In this document: in pieces, positions 1 through 6,658 of the stretch
Layout: every line of letters starts with the position of its first letter
Numbering within the stretch: the stretch's first letter is position 1
Assembly (NCBI GenBank): GCA_007134175.1
Contig: SLLF01000164.1
Coordinates: 1-7,068, forward strand
Direction of reading: 5' to 3'
DNA length: 7,068 nucleotides
From: Kiritimatiellia bacterium
GTDB lineage: Bacteria > Verrucomicrobiota > Kiritimatiellia > SLAD01
Program-made: the position numbers and the translations under genes
The notes under the pieces: model-generated
The model's input: the letters and a program-made list of their open reading frames with translations, nothing else
What the model was told of the DNA's origin: nothing
The model's database searches: none

Positions 1-309
1 CAAGCGGGGATACTCTTGCGGATCGTATTCCATGTCCGCGTCCTGGATAATGACCAGCTCCCCGGTGGCCAACCCGAACCCGGTGCGCAGGGCGGCGCCT
101 TTGCCTTGATTCACCTCGTGCCGTGCGAATTGCCAATCCGGGTGCTTGTCCCGCAGCCGGTCGAGCGCGGCGGCCGTACCGTCCTGCGAGCAGTCGTCCA
201 CCAGCACCAATTCCTTCTCTACTCCGGCGTCCACCGATGCCACCTTTTCCGCCAGCACCTCAATGGTGCCGGCTTCATTGTAAACCGGGATGACGACAGA
301 CAATTTCAC
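1..309 (-). CDS. GT2 family glycosyltransferase, N-terminal part (cut by window edge)
   Basis: The first 103 residues of a family 2 (GT-A fold) glycosyltransferase resembling dolichol/undecaprenyl-phosphate sugar transferases. I translated the minus strand by hand. Residues 3-11 give the LSVVIPVYN opening strand, residues 35-43 the [11 protein letters not shown] nucleotide-binding segment (Asp38, Asp39), residues 67-71 NQGKG, and residues 90-92 the DAD form of the DxD metal/nucleotide-sugar motif, followed by EYDP. No signal peptide or membrane segment lies in the visible part; such enzymes act at the cytoplasmic face of the membrane. The start is GTG at 309-307, preceded by AGGAG eight bases upstream. 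It lies only 13 bases downstream of the kinase stop, so it is probably co-transcribed with the kinase. Acceptor and donor sugar cannot be told. The family call is firm; the rest of the protein is off the left edge. Confidence 0.9.
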   Translation of the reverse strand, partial: MKLSVVIPVYNEAGTIEVLAEKVASVDAGVEKELVLVDDCSQDGTAAALDRLRDKHPDWQFARHEVNQGKGAALRTGFGLATGELVIIQDADMEYDPQEYPRL

Positions 310-317
310 GCTACGCG

Positions 318-322
318 CTCCT
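318..322 (-). promoter_or_regulatory. Ribosome binding site of the glycosyltransferase
   Basis: AGGAG on the minus strand directly abuts the TAA stop of the kinase and sits eight bases before the GTG codon at 309-307. It supports GTG as the real start of the glycosyltransferase and suggests reinitiation by ribosomes leaving the kinase. Confidence 0.7.
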
Positions 323-2770
323 TTAGTCTTGTTCCCATTCCAATTCTGGCATTAGCGCTTCGGCGTCCGCCCGCAGTTCGGCATCGGCTTCCAAGGCCCG
401 GTCGGCATAGAGGCGGGCCGGTCGCAAGCTGCGGTGCTGGTAGGCCAGCACCGCCAGTGACAGTCGGTGATTGGCCTGTTCGGCTTCGGGTAGCCGGGCA
501 ATGTAATGCTCGGCCAGTTCCGCCAGCAGGCGTACATTAATTTGGCTCCAGTCGCGCTCCATTGATCCGTGTTCACCCAGAACAAACTGAATACCGCTGG
601 TACTGGCACCCAGTGTATCGGAAGGCAATAGGGGTATGTCGCGCCGGGTAACCGGATTCTCTTGGATGCCGGTAATAATCAAACGTCGCAGATCATCCAT
701 GCGCTGATAGCTTTCCAGTAGTCGTTCACGATACGCGCGGGCCTCGTCCGTCTGCGGGGTAGAGGTCATTTGTCGCAACTGGGCGGCCGCCCGGCGGAAA
801 TCACGTTCGCGCACCAATCCGAAGAGCTCTTCCCGCGCGGCATCAATCGCTGCCTTTTCCTCGCGGACATGTTCCTCGTGGGCGGCGCGTTCGGCCGCGG
901 CACGTTCCGCTTCCTCGGCGGCGGCTCGTCGCCCGGCGGCCCTTAGGGCGGCATCGATAGGTGCGTGCAACAGGGCCGGCACCTCGGCGCGGTAGGTGCG
1001 CAAGGCTTGCCGGGCTTCGTCGGGGGGGAGCTCGGCCGCCCGGCGCTCCAGGCTGCGCCATTCGCTAATCGTTTCTTGCCATTGCGCGGCGTGGGCCTGG
1101 AATACGTAAGGCCATTGGACATCATCCGGCGGCGTGCGGTCCAGGTACGGTTCCCAATGGGTCAAGGCTTCATCGAACTGTCCCGCTTTCACCGCTCGCG
1201 CACCCACTACATACCGGGTTAGATCGGCAAACCAGTCCGGCCAGTCCGCCGCGATCTCCGCCAGTTCATCCGCGTCCAGAAGGCCAAGCAGAAAGCGCGC
1301 CAGCGACTGTGGCATAATGCCTGGATGAAGTTGATCGCCCTCCAATTCCCTCAGGGTGGCGTCCTGAATCCCACGCAGGTAGCGCTCTACGGACGCATCG
1401 CGGCCATCCCACCAGGCAGGCAACGCCTGTAACACACTGACCCAGGGCCGCTCCACACCGACCCGCGGCATGGAGCGAAACAGTTCGTCCATACGCGTCT
1501 CGTAGCCGGTGGCGCGCCCCTCAAGCCACAGCCCAACCGCGTTCTCGATAGCCGTCTGCGCGTCGGCGGCAAAAGGTTGCACGTCGAAGATAATTTCCGG
1601 ATCGGCGTCGGGAGACGGCTCCGGCTCGGTTGCCTCGGGATCCTCATCGTAAACCACGCTGGGTGGCGTCGGCGGGGGCGGCGGTTCCGGATCGTCCGCC
1701 CGCAGGAAAAAAAAGGCCCCGCCGAGCAAGGCCACGAACAGCAGGCCGCCCGCCAACCAGCCCAGTTTACGTCCCAGCGAGCCCTGCCCGTCCGCCGGGG
1801 GTAATCCTTCCCGCTCGCGCGCCCATTTCAGGGCTTCCTCCAAATCGGCCAGCAGCGAGGTGTAGGTGGGATACCGTTGCGCCGGTTCGGCCTCCAATGT
1901 GCGTGCAATAACGGCGGCCGTTTCGGGTTGTACACTGGGCCGCACGGTTCGCAAGCTGATCGCCGGCCCCTTAAGTCGCGCCAGGACCACCTCCTTGGCC
2001 GTCTCACCCTCGAACGGTGGCTGGCCGCTCAGCGCGTGATACAGGGTGGCACCCAAGCTGTAGATATCGGCCCGGTGATCCTCTTTCTGAGAGCGCACTT
2101 TCTCCGGCGCAATGTAATAAGGGGTTCCCCAAATCTCGCCGGGCTGCAAACGCTGTTGCGCGGCAAAACGCGCCAGGCCAAAATCGACGACTTTCGCCTG
2201 GCGTTGCTTGTCGAACAGAATATTGGCCGGCTTGATATCACCGTGGATCAAGCCGATTTCATTGGCCGCCTGAAGGCCCTTGGCAATTTGCACCCCCACC
2301 TCAAGCGTGAACACCTCGTCCAGCGCCTTGCCGCCCTCAAGCATCTGGTCCAGCCGCCCGCCACTGACCAGTTCCATTACAATATAGAGCTGCCCTTGCT
2401 CCTGGCCACATGAATAGATCTGCACCACATGCGGGTCGTTCAAGGCAGCGGCGGCGCGCGCTTCGCGCAGGAAATTATCCGCGAATTTCTTGTCGGCCGC
2501 CAGATGCTTCTGCATGACCTTGATGGCGACATAGCGGCCCAGCGTTTGGTCATAGGCCCGGAAGACGGAGCCCATACCGCCTTTCCCCATTTCCTCCACC
2601 AGCAGGAACGCGCCCAGCCGCATCGGGGCCACCTGCTTGGTGCCGCATTCCGGACATTCCACCTCCGCAAAGGGCTCTACCGATGTCAAATCGATGTGGT
2701 GCCCGCATTTGGCACAAGCCAACCGTTTGACCCGGTCAGCTAATATGTCAATGGCTTTCTTCCCTGTCAC
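323..2770 (-). CDS. Membrane-anchored Hanks-type Ser/Thr protein kinase with N-terminal zinc ribbon
   Basis: 815 residues. A zinc-ribbon-like module comes first (Cys19, Cys22, Cys39, Cys42). The kinase domain spans about 53-315: glycine loop GKGGMG 62-67, VAIK Lys84, likely helix C Glu103, catalytic loop HGDIKPAN 176-183 with Asp178, Lys180 and Asn183, DFG 197-199, APE 221-223. All catalytic residues are present, but HRD is HGD, so it is a non-RD kinase. One membrane segment at about 336-356 is followed by a Pro/Glu/Asp-rich linker (360-392). An outer domain of about 420 residues follows, with an Ala/Glu/Arg-rich likely coiled coil (about 610-650) and TPR-like helical stretches that I cannot assign to a family. 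The start is GTG: an in-frame TAA sits three codons upstream (2779-2777), and the next Met (50) would lose the zinc ribbon. It lies 71 bases downstream of deoB. Substrates are unknown. Confidence 0.93.
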   Translation of the reverse strand: MTGKKAIDILADRVKRLACAKCGHHIDLTSVEPFAEVECPECGTKQVAPMRLGAFLLVEEMGKGGMGSVFRAYDQTLGRYVAIKVMQKHLAADKKFADNFLREARAAAALNDPHVVQIYSCGQEQGQLYIVMELVSGGRLDQMLEGGKALDEVFTLEVGVQIAKGLQAANEIGLIHGDIKPANILFDKQRQAKVVDFGLARFAAQQRLQPGEIWGTPYYIAPEKVRSQKEDHRADIYSLGATLYHALSGQPPFEGETAKEVVLARLKGPAISLRTVRPSVQPETAAVIARTLEAEPAQRYPTYTSLLADLEEALKWAREREGLPPADGQGSLGRKLGWLAGGLLFVALLGGAFFFLRADDPEPPPPPTPPSVVYDEDPEATEPEPSPDADPEIIFDVQPFAADAQTAIENAVGLWLEGRATGYETRMDELFRSMPRVGVERPWVSVLQALPAWWDGRDASVERYLRGIQDATLRELEGDQLHPGIMPQSLARFLLGLLDADELAEIAADWPDWFADLTRYVVGARAVKAGQFDEALTHWEPYLDRTPPDDVQWPYVFQAHAAQWQETISEWRSLERRAAELPPDEARQALRTYRAEVPALLHAPIDAALRAAGRRAAAEEAERAAAERAAHEEHVREEKAAIDAAREELFGLVRERDFRRAAAQLRQMTSTPQTDEARAYRERLLESYQRMDDLRRLIITGIQENPVTRRDIPLLPSDTLGASTSGIQFVLGEHGSMERDWSQINVRLLAELAEHYIARLPEAEQANHRLSLAVLAYQHRSLRPARLYADRALEADAELRADAEALMPELEWEQD
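1707..1714 (-). repeat. Homopolymer tract, T8 on the coding strand, inside the kinase gene
   Basis: Eight identical bases (A8 on the plus strand) encode three Phe at residues 353-355, at the end of the kinase membrane segment. Gain of one base would put a TGA about 20 codons downstream (1646-1644), leaving a kinase domain and membrane anchor without the outer domain. Tracts of this length can slip, but one sequence cannot show that this one does. Confidence 0.6.
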
Positions 2771-2820
2771 AGCAACTTACCCCCGCGCACACACGGGCAA
2801 GGTACCGAATAGCGCTCCAT
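2767..2820 (-). CDS. Possible 17-codon leader ORF overlapping the kinase start
   Basis: An ATG at 2820-2818 opens a 17-residue frame ([17 protein letters not shown]) whose TGA at 2769-2767 overlaps the kinase GTG as GTGA. The overlap is of the kind seen in translationally coupled pairs. Against it, I see no Shine-Dalgarno motif before its ATG, and an ORF this short often arises by chance. It has no recognisable family. It is listed as a candidate only. Confidence 0.18.
   Translation of the reverse strand: MERYSVPCPCVRGGKLL
2780..2784 (-). promoter_or_regulatory. Weak ribosome binding site of the kinase (decides GTG start)
   Basis: The minus strand reads GGGGGTAAG; GGGGGT is one mismatch from GGAGGT. 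It is nine bases from the GTG at 2770-2768. It overlaps the in-frame TAA that limits how far upstream the kinase can begin. A weak site plus a GTG start suggests low expression relative to the BMC genes. Confidence 0.45.
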
Positions 2821-2827
2821 GTTGCAA

Positions 2828-2841
2828 TGGGAAACATCCCA
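2828..2841 (-). other. Short hairpin just after the deoB stop; no U-tract
   Basis: The minus strand has TGGGA-TGTT-TCCCA, a perfect 5-bp stem with a 4-base loop. It can extend by G·U, A-U and U·G pairs into the deoB TAG stop. No run of T follows, so it is not a convincing intrinsic terminator. It might lower read-through into the kinase or stabilise the 3' end of the BMC message. The rest of the 71-base gap shows no strong promoter. Confidence 0.3.
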
Positions 2842-4020
2842 CTAGTCCAACATGGACCGTCCCTTGGGCATCGGGTCCAGACCAAAGAAATCAACCAGCG
2901 TTTGGGCTACGTCGTAATAGCCGTGCCGGACACCCAGATTGCGGCCGGGCTGACCGGCCCGGTAGCAGAGGACCGGCACATATTCGCGGGTGTGATCGGT
3001 GCCCTTGAAGGTAGGGTCGTTGCCGTGGTCGGCGGTGATGATCAGCACGTCTTCGGTACCCAGCAACGGCAGGTAGTCGGCAAAAAAACGGTCCGTCTGT
3101 TCCAACGCCGCCGCATAGCCCTGCGGGTCGCGCCGATGACCGTAAATCATATCAAAATCGATGAAGTTGGCGACAATCAAGCCCCCGTCACGTTCGCGGG
3201 TGAAACGGACCAGGGCCTCCTGCGAAGTGGTGGTATTGCCGGTGTGGTCGGATTCGGTGATGCCGCGGTGCGCGTAGATGTCTTCGATTTTGCCGACGGC
3301 ATAGACGGGAATGCCACCATCCTTGACGCGCTCGAGCACCAGCGGTTCAGCGGGTTGAAAGGCAAAGTCCCGGCGGTCCGTGGTGCGCTCGAACCCTCCT
3401 GGTTTTCCCTTGAAGGGGCGGGCAATGACGCGGCCGATACGAAACGGATCGCACAAGGCCCGGGCCGTCTCGCAGGCCCGGTAGAGTTCCGCCAACGGAA
3501 CCACGTCGATGTGAGCGGCAATCTGGAATACCGAATCGGCGCTGGTATAGACAATCCAATCGCCGGATTGCAGATGGGATTCGCCCAGTTCATCAATAAT
3601 CGCCGTGCCGCTGGCGGCCTTGTTCCCGAGAATGCCGCGACCGGTTTGGACCGTGAAAGGTTCCAGGATTTCCGGCGGGAAAGCGGGCGGGCCGGGGGGG
3701 CATACGCTAAAGCCGGGATTCATCTCCACGCCCGCCAACTCCCAGTGGCCGGTGATGGTGTCCTTCCCCTCGGACACCTCCTGCATCGCGCCATAGGACG
3801 CCAATGGCTCGGCGACGGCCGCGACACCCGGCAAGGGCAACCCGTTGGGCAGTAGACCCGGGATAAGGCCCAGGCCCAGTGATTCCAGGCACGGCAGGCG
3901 CAGACCGCCCACCGCACTGGCGATGTTAGGTAATGTAGCGGCACCGACATCCCCGTAGTCGGCTGCATCGGGCGCTTCACCAATCCCAACTGAATCCAGT
4001 ACGACCAATACCGCTCGCAT
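2842..4020 (-). CDS. deoB: Phosphopentomutase
   Basis: Cytosolic metalloenzyme of the alkaline phosphatase superfamily that interconverts (deoxy)ribose-1-phosphate and (deoxy)ribose-5-phosphate, linking nucleoside phosphorolysis to sugar-phosphate breakdown. 392 residues, the usual length. The family opening VLDSVGIGEAPDA carries metal ligand Asp9. KDTITGHWE (86-94) holds the phospho-acceptor Thr88. The remaining metal ligands are Asp290 and His295 (DFDMIYGHRRD), Asp331 and His332 (TADHGND) and His343 (TDHTREYVP), at the same spacing as in the characterised Bacillus cereus enzyme. The start is ATG with a strong GGGAGGAGAG upstream. It begins 15 bases after the last BMC-P gene, so it belongs to the BMC transcript. 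It has no terminal extension resembling an encapsulation peptide, so it probably works outside the shell and feeds it. The location, not the enzyme, is unusual. Confidence 0.97.
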   Translation of the reverse strand: MRAVLVVLDSVGIGEAPDAADYGDVGAATLPNIASAVGGLRLPCLESLGLGLIPGLLPNGLPLPGVAAVAEPLASYGAMQEVSEGKDTITGHWELAGVEMNPGFSVCPPGPPAFPPEILEPFTVQTGRGILGNKAASGTAIIDELGESHLQSGDWIVYTSADSVFQIAAHIDVVPLAELYRACETARALCDPFRIGRVIARPFKGKPGGFERTTDRRDFAFQPAEPLVLERVKDGGIPVYAVGKIEDIYAHRGITESDHTGNTTTSQEALVRFTRERDGGLIVANFIDFDMIYGHRRDPQGYAAALEQTDRFFADYLPLLGTEDVLIITADHGNDPTFKGTDHTREYVPVLCYRAGQPGRNLGVRHGYYDVAQTLVDFFGLDPMPKGRSMLD

Positions 4021-4024
4021 TATG

Positions 4025-4034
4025 CTCTCCTCCC
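4025..4034 (-). promoter_or_regulatory. Strong ribosome binding site of deoB
   Basis: GGGAGGAGAG on the minus strand, with GGAGG eight bases before the ATG at 4020-4018. It fills the gap between the upstream BMC-P stop (TAG, 4038-4036) and deoB, leaving no room for a promoter, and so ties deoB to the shell genes. Confidence 0.8.
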
Positions 4035-4035
4035 G

Positions 4036-4311
4036 CTACCCTGCTGTGGTGTCCACCTGATCCACGATACCGACAATCACCGTGCGTAACGGCGCGTGGG
4101 GATCGTTGACCACCTGCCGCGCCCCGTTACCCTCATCCAGCACGAGCACCCGGTCGCCTACGCCGGCGTCCACCGTATCGACGGCAATGCAATAATCGCC
4201 CGTTGCTTTGCCGTCAGCCCCGGTCCGGTCCACTATCAACAGTTTGTGCCCGTTGTAGAACGGGTGATTGATGGTGGAAACCAACTGACCACTCACCCGG
4301 CCGGTAATCAT
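4036..4311 (-). CDS. BMC-P shell protein (EutN/CcmL family), third copy
   Basis: 91-residue protein of the EutN/CcmL family, whose members form pentamers capping the vertices of the icosahedral shell. The single domain covers almost the whole length: opening strand ITGRVSGQLVST (2-13), central VDTVDAGVGDRVLVLDEG (44-61), GNGARQ (61-66) at the position of the family's GSSAR loop, and closing VIVGIVDQVD (78-87). The segment INHPFYNGHKLLIVD (14-28) replaces the more usual DPSLEGLKLL-type stretch, marking a separate paralogue. The start ATG overlaps the upstream BMC-P stop by four bases (ATGA, 4311-4308) and has GGAGG seven bases ahead. Coupled translation with its neighbour is likely. Divergence between this copy and the other two suggests distinct vertex positions or partners, which is inference. 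Confidence 0.93.
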   Translation of the reverse strand: MITGRVSGQLVSTINHPFYNGHKLLIVDRTGADGKATGDYCIAVDTVDAGVGDRVLVLDEGNGARQVVNDPHAPLRTVIVGIVDQVDTTAG

Positions 4312-4592
4312 GCGTTACCCTCCGGCGCAACGGTCAGTTCATCGACGATGCCGATGATGGCGTGATCGACCGGCACGAATGACGGGTCCAGGGTCATGGC
4401 GGCCTCGCGGCCCCCTTCAAAATAGACCACTTCGTCCGGCCCGGCCATGCGCGTGGCGTCGGCGCACACCACGGCCTTCCCCTGCGGCTGGCGTTGCGGG
4501 CTGAGTGGTTGCACCCACAGCAGCGGGACGCCTTCCAGCCCGCTGTAGATTTCCGTGGCGACGACGGTGCCGATGACCTTGCCAAGCTGCAT
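4308..4592 (-). CDS. BMC-P shell protein (EutN/CcmL family), second copy
   Basis: 94 residues with the family opening MQLGKVIGTVVATE (1-14), LEGVPLLWVQPL (19-30), a central VVCADATRMAGPDEVVYFEG (41-60) and closing HAIIGIVDEL (77-86). The family's conserved GSSAR loop is changed to GGREAAM (60-66), so the residues expected near the pentamer pore differ: an acidic residue is added and the Ser pair lost. It starts with ATG one base after the BMC-T stop (TGA at 4596-4594), with GGAG 12 bases upstream inside the BMC-T gene. It overlaps the next BMC-P gene by four bases. The role is a pentameric vertex cap, alone or in mixed pentamers. The family is certain; the reason for the altered loop is not known. 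Confidence 0.93.
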   Translation of the reverse strand: MQLGKVIGTVVATEIYSGLEGVPLLWVQPLSPQRQPQGKAVVCADATRMAGPDEVVYFEGGREAAMTLDPSFVPVDHAIIGIVDELTVAPEGNA

Positions 4593-4593
4593 A

Positions 4594-5208
4594 TCAGGGA
4601 AGTTCTCCGTTAAGGTTGACGGGGGCCGCCGCGTGGAAGGGGGCGTGCTGGTTGAGCTGGGCCAGTATCCCCTCGCTGGGCGCGGTCAGAATGCGCCGGT
4701 TAAAGCCGTGGGGTTGCGTGGCCAGGAAGGCCGCCGCGAGATCCAGCGCGGCTTCCACATCGTGCAGCTCCCCGTTAAAGATGGCGATACCCTTTCCGTG
4801 CAGCCAGGGATCGGCCAATCGCATTTCGCTCAACACCACCGGGGTCCCTTTCAGGGCACGTTCGGCCGCCTGCAACATGGCGGAGACGGTATCCGTTTCC
4901 AAAATACCCACCGCCACGTGGCTATGGCACGGTTCCGTAGCCCCCAGCAAGGCCTGGTACAGTGTGGGCGCCACGTCCGGCAGCCAGGCGTGGTCCAGCA
5001 GGTCGCCACCCGCGCGGTAGCACCCCTCGCGATACGACTCCTCCACCGCCGCCGTACTGCCGGCCAGCAAGGCCAGGTAACGGCCCTGGCTGATGACGCC
5101 GGACTTGAGCAACGAGACCGGGGCCTGCTTGACCATGGCGTCGGCGATTTGGATGCCGACCGTGATCTGTCGGAATTCGAGTGTGGCGATGGCGGGGTAA
5201 GGCTTCAT
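4594..5208 (-). CDS. BMC-T tandem-domain trimeric shell protein
   Basis: 204 residues with two fused BMC domains (about 6-90 and 97-186), forming a pseudohexameric trimer that tiles shell facets. Domain 1 carries ATLEFRQITVGIQIADAMVK (8-27), pore-side KSGVISQGRY (35-44) and AGSTAAVEES (49-58). Domain 2 carries VAVGILETDTVSAM (98-111), APVVL-like TPVVLSEMRL (122-131) and FNGELHDVEAAL (144-155). From memory it resembles the single-layer BMC-T1 of the Haliangium ochraceum shell. A reading frame continues upstream to 5382, but those 58 residues are Gly/His/Arg-rich, antiparallel to nothing known and overlap the dehydrogenase. I therefore place the start at the ATG 5208-5206, where TAATG joins it to the dehydrogenase stop. 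No clear Shine-Dalgarno precedes it, so translation probably depends on coupling. Confidence 0.93.
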   Translation of the reverse strand: MKPYPAIATLEFRQITVGIQIADAMVKQAPVSLLKSGVISQGRYLALLAGSTAAVEESYREGCYRAGGDLLDHAWLPDVAPTLYQALLGATEPCHSHVAVGILETDTVSAMLQAAERALKGTPVVLSEMRLADPWLHGKGIAIFNGELHDVEAALDLAAAFLATQPHGFNRRILTAPSEGILAQLNQHAPFHAAAPVNLNGELP

Positions 5209-6653
5209 TAGACGATCCGGAAATGGTCCACCAATGTGCAACGCCGCCAGCGCGAAAAGCTGACGGGATTGGTCATGCCCTCCCCGGTGGGACTGGCGAT
5301 AGTGAAGGAGGTGTAACCCTCGCCCCCCAAGCCCAAGCCCGCCTGGGACCGGCCGTTCTTTACAAAAATGCTGCAGTTGCATTCACGCGCCATCCGGTCC
5401 AGCCGGTCGAGATGCTTGGAGTGCATGACCGCCGTGTGATAGCAGCCCCCCTCCATCTCCAACGCCAGATCGATGGCGCGTCCGGCGTCAGGCACACGGG
5501 CTACCGGCATGACGGGCATCATCTGTTCGGTCCACATCAACGGATGGTCCACGTCCACCTCGACCACGGCGAGCCGGATGGTACTGGGCACGGCGATACC
5601 GATCTGCCCCAGGATCACGTCCGCATTTTGGCCGATAAGTTTGCGGTTGATCTCCGCGCGCCGTCGCGGGCCGTGTTGCTTGGTGAAGATGAGCTGCTCC
5701 AGCGCTGTCCGCTTGGCCGGATCAACCACCACCGCACCATGCTGGACCATCGCCTTGACCAGGTCCCCGGCAATAGCGTCGACGGCCAATACCTCCTTCT
5801 CGTCGGTACAGATGATGTTATTGTCCGTCGAGGCTCCGAGCACAATGTCGCGGCCGGCCTGATTTAAATCGGCCGTCTCGTCCACGACCACGGGCGGATT
5901 GCCGGGACCGGCGCAGATGGCGCGCTTACCGCTGGCCATGGCGGCTTTCACCACGCCGCCCCCGCCGGTGACGACCAGGATGCGGATGCCGGGATGCTTC
6001 ATCAGCTCCTGCGCGGTTTCTATCGTCGGTTGCGCGACGCCGGTCACAACATTCGGCGGCCCGCCGGCTTCGGTGACGGCTTGGTTCAGCAGCACGATGG
6101 TTTCCATCGAGCAACGTTTAGCGGCCGGATGCGCATTGAACACCACGGCGTTGCCGGCCGCCAGCATGGCGATGCTGTTGTTGATGATGGTCGAGGTGGG
6201 ATTGGTGCAGGGGGTAATCGAACCGATTACCCCGTACGGGGCCGGTTCGATCAGGGTCAGGCCGTGATCACCGGTGCGCGCTGTGGGATAGAGCATCTCG
6301 GTCCCAGCCGTTTTTTCAATCACCAGCTCATTTTTGACGATCTTGTCTTCGAACCGGCCCAGTCCGGTCTCCTCGTGCGCCGATTTGGCCAGCGCTGTTT
6401 GGTGCTGACGCAGCGTAGCGCGGATATGGGCGATGATCGCGTTGCGTCGTTCCAATGCCAGACCGGCAAATGCCCGGAAGGCGGTGCGGGCGGCCGTAGC
6501 CGCCGCATCTACTGTTTCAAACACGCCCGGCGCGGCGGTGCCGGCGGACGGTGCGGCTATCGGTGGTGCCGGTGGAGGTCCTTCGCCCGCCTGCAAGTCG
6601 GCGGCAATCTTCCGGGCAATCGCTTCAATATCGCGGTCGGTCAAGTTGGCCAT
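5208..6653 (-). CDS. BMC-associated CoA-acylating aldehyde dehydrogenase (EutE/PduP type)
   Basis: 481 residues. Oxidises a short aldehyde, here probably acetaldehyde, to the acyl-CoA with NAD+ inside the compartment. Residues 4-21 (LTDRDIEAIARKIAADLQ) form an amphipathic helix with Ile9, Ile12, Ile16 and Leu20 on one face. An Ala/Pro/Gly linker (22-43) follows, the layout of an encapsulation peptide. The catalytic domain has EPAPYGVIGSITPCTNPT (136-153), VVTGGGGVVKAA (227-238), CAGPGNPPVVVDE (247-259) and the nucleophile Cys282 in NNIICTDEKE. The carboxyl end FSRWRRCTLVDHFRIV is typical of this BMC class. ATG at 6653-6651 has AGGAGG (6669-6664) ten bases upstream, within the end of the preceding BMC-P gene. 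Its stop overlaps the BMC-T start by one base. eutE or pduP would imply a specific pathway, so I give no symbol. Confidence 0.95.
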   Translation of the reverse strand: MANLTDRDIEAIARKIAADLQAGEGPPPAPPIAAPSAGTAAPGVFETVDAAATAARTAFRAFAGLALERRNAIIAHIRATLRQHQTALAKSAHEETGLGRFEDKIVKNELVIEKTAGTEMLYPTARTGDHGLTLIEPAPYGVIGSITPCTNPTSTIINNSIAMLAAGNAVVFNAHPAAKRCSMETIVLLNQAVTEAGGPPNVVTGVAQPTIETAQELMKHPGIRILVVTGGGGVVKAAMASGKRAICAGPGNPPVVVDETADLNQAGRDIVLGASTDNNIICTDEKEVLAVDAIAGDLVKAMVQHGAVVVDPAKRTALEQLIFTKQHGPRRRAEINRKLIGQNADVILGQIGIAVPSTIRLAVVEVDVDHPLMWTEQMMPVMPVARVPDAGRAIDLALEMEGGCYHTAVMHSKHLDRLDRMARECNCSIFVKNGRSQAGLGLGGEGYTSFTIASPTGEGMTNPVSFSRWRRCTLVDHFRIV

Positions 6654-6658
6654 GGCGC

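Noticed and set aside
16..540. Plus-strand frame across the left edge
   Set aside because: It runs antisense through the glycosyltransferase start, the intergenic gap and the end of the kinase, all of which read well on the minus strand.
2799..2827. Promoter-like pair TTGCAA and TACCTT with 17-base spacing before the kinase
   Set aside because: Only four of six and three of six bases match the sigma-70 consensus, which is within chance for this length; the promoter type of this organism is unknown.
2827..3855. Long plus-strand frame opposite deoB (about 340 codons)
   Set aside because: It is the antisense shadow of a conserved deoB gene in GC-rich DNA; its translation shows no family motif.
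5209..5382. N-terminal extension of the BMC-T frame by 58 residues
   Set aside because: The extra residues are Gly/His/Arg-rich, lie wholly inside the well-conserved end of the dehydrogenase and precede a perfect BMC-T start at a TAATG junction.
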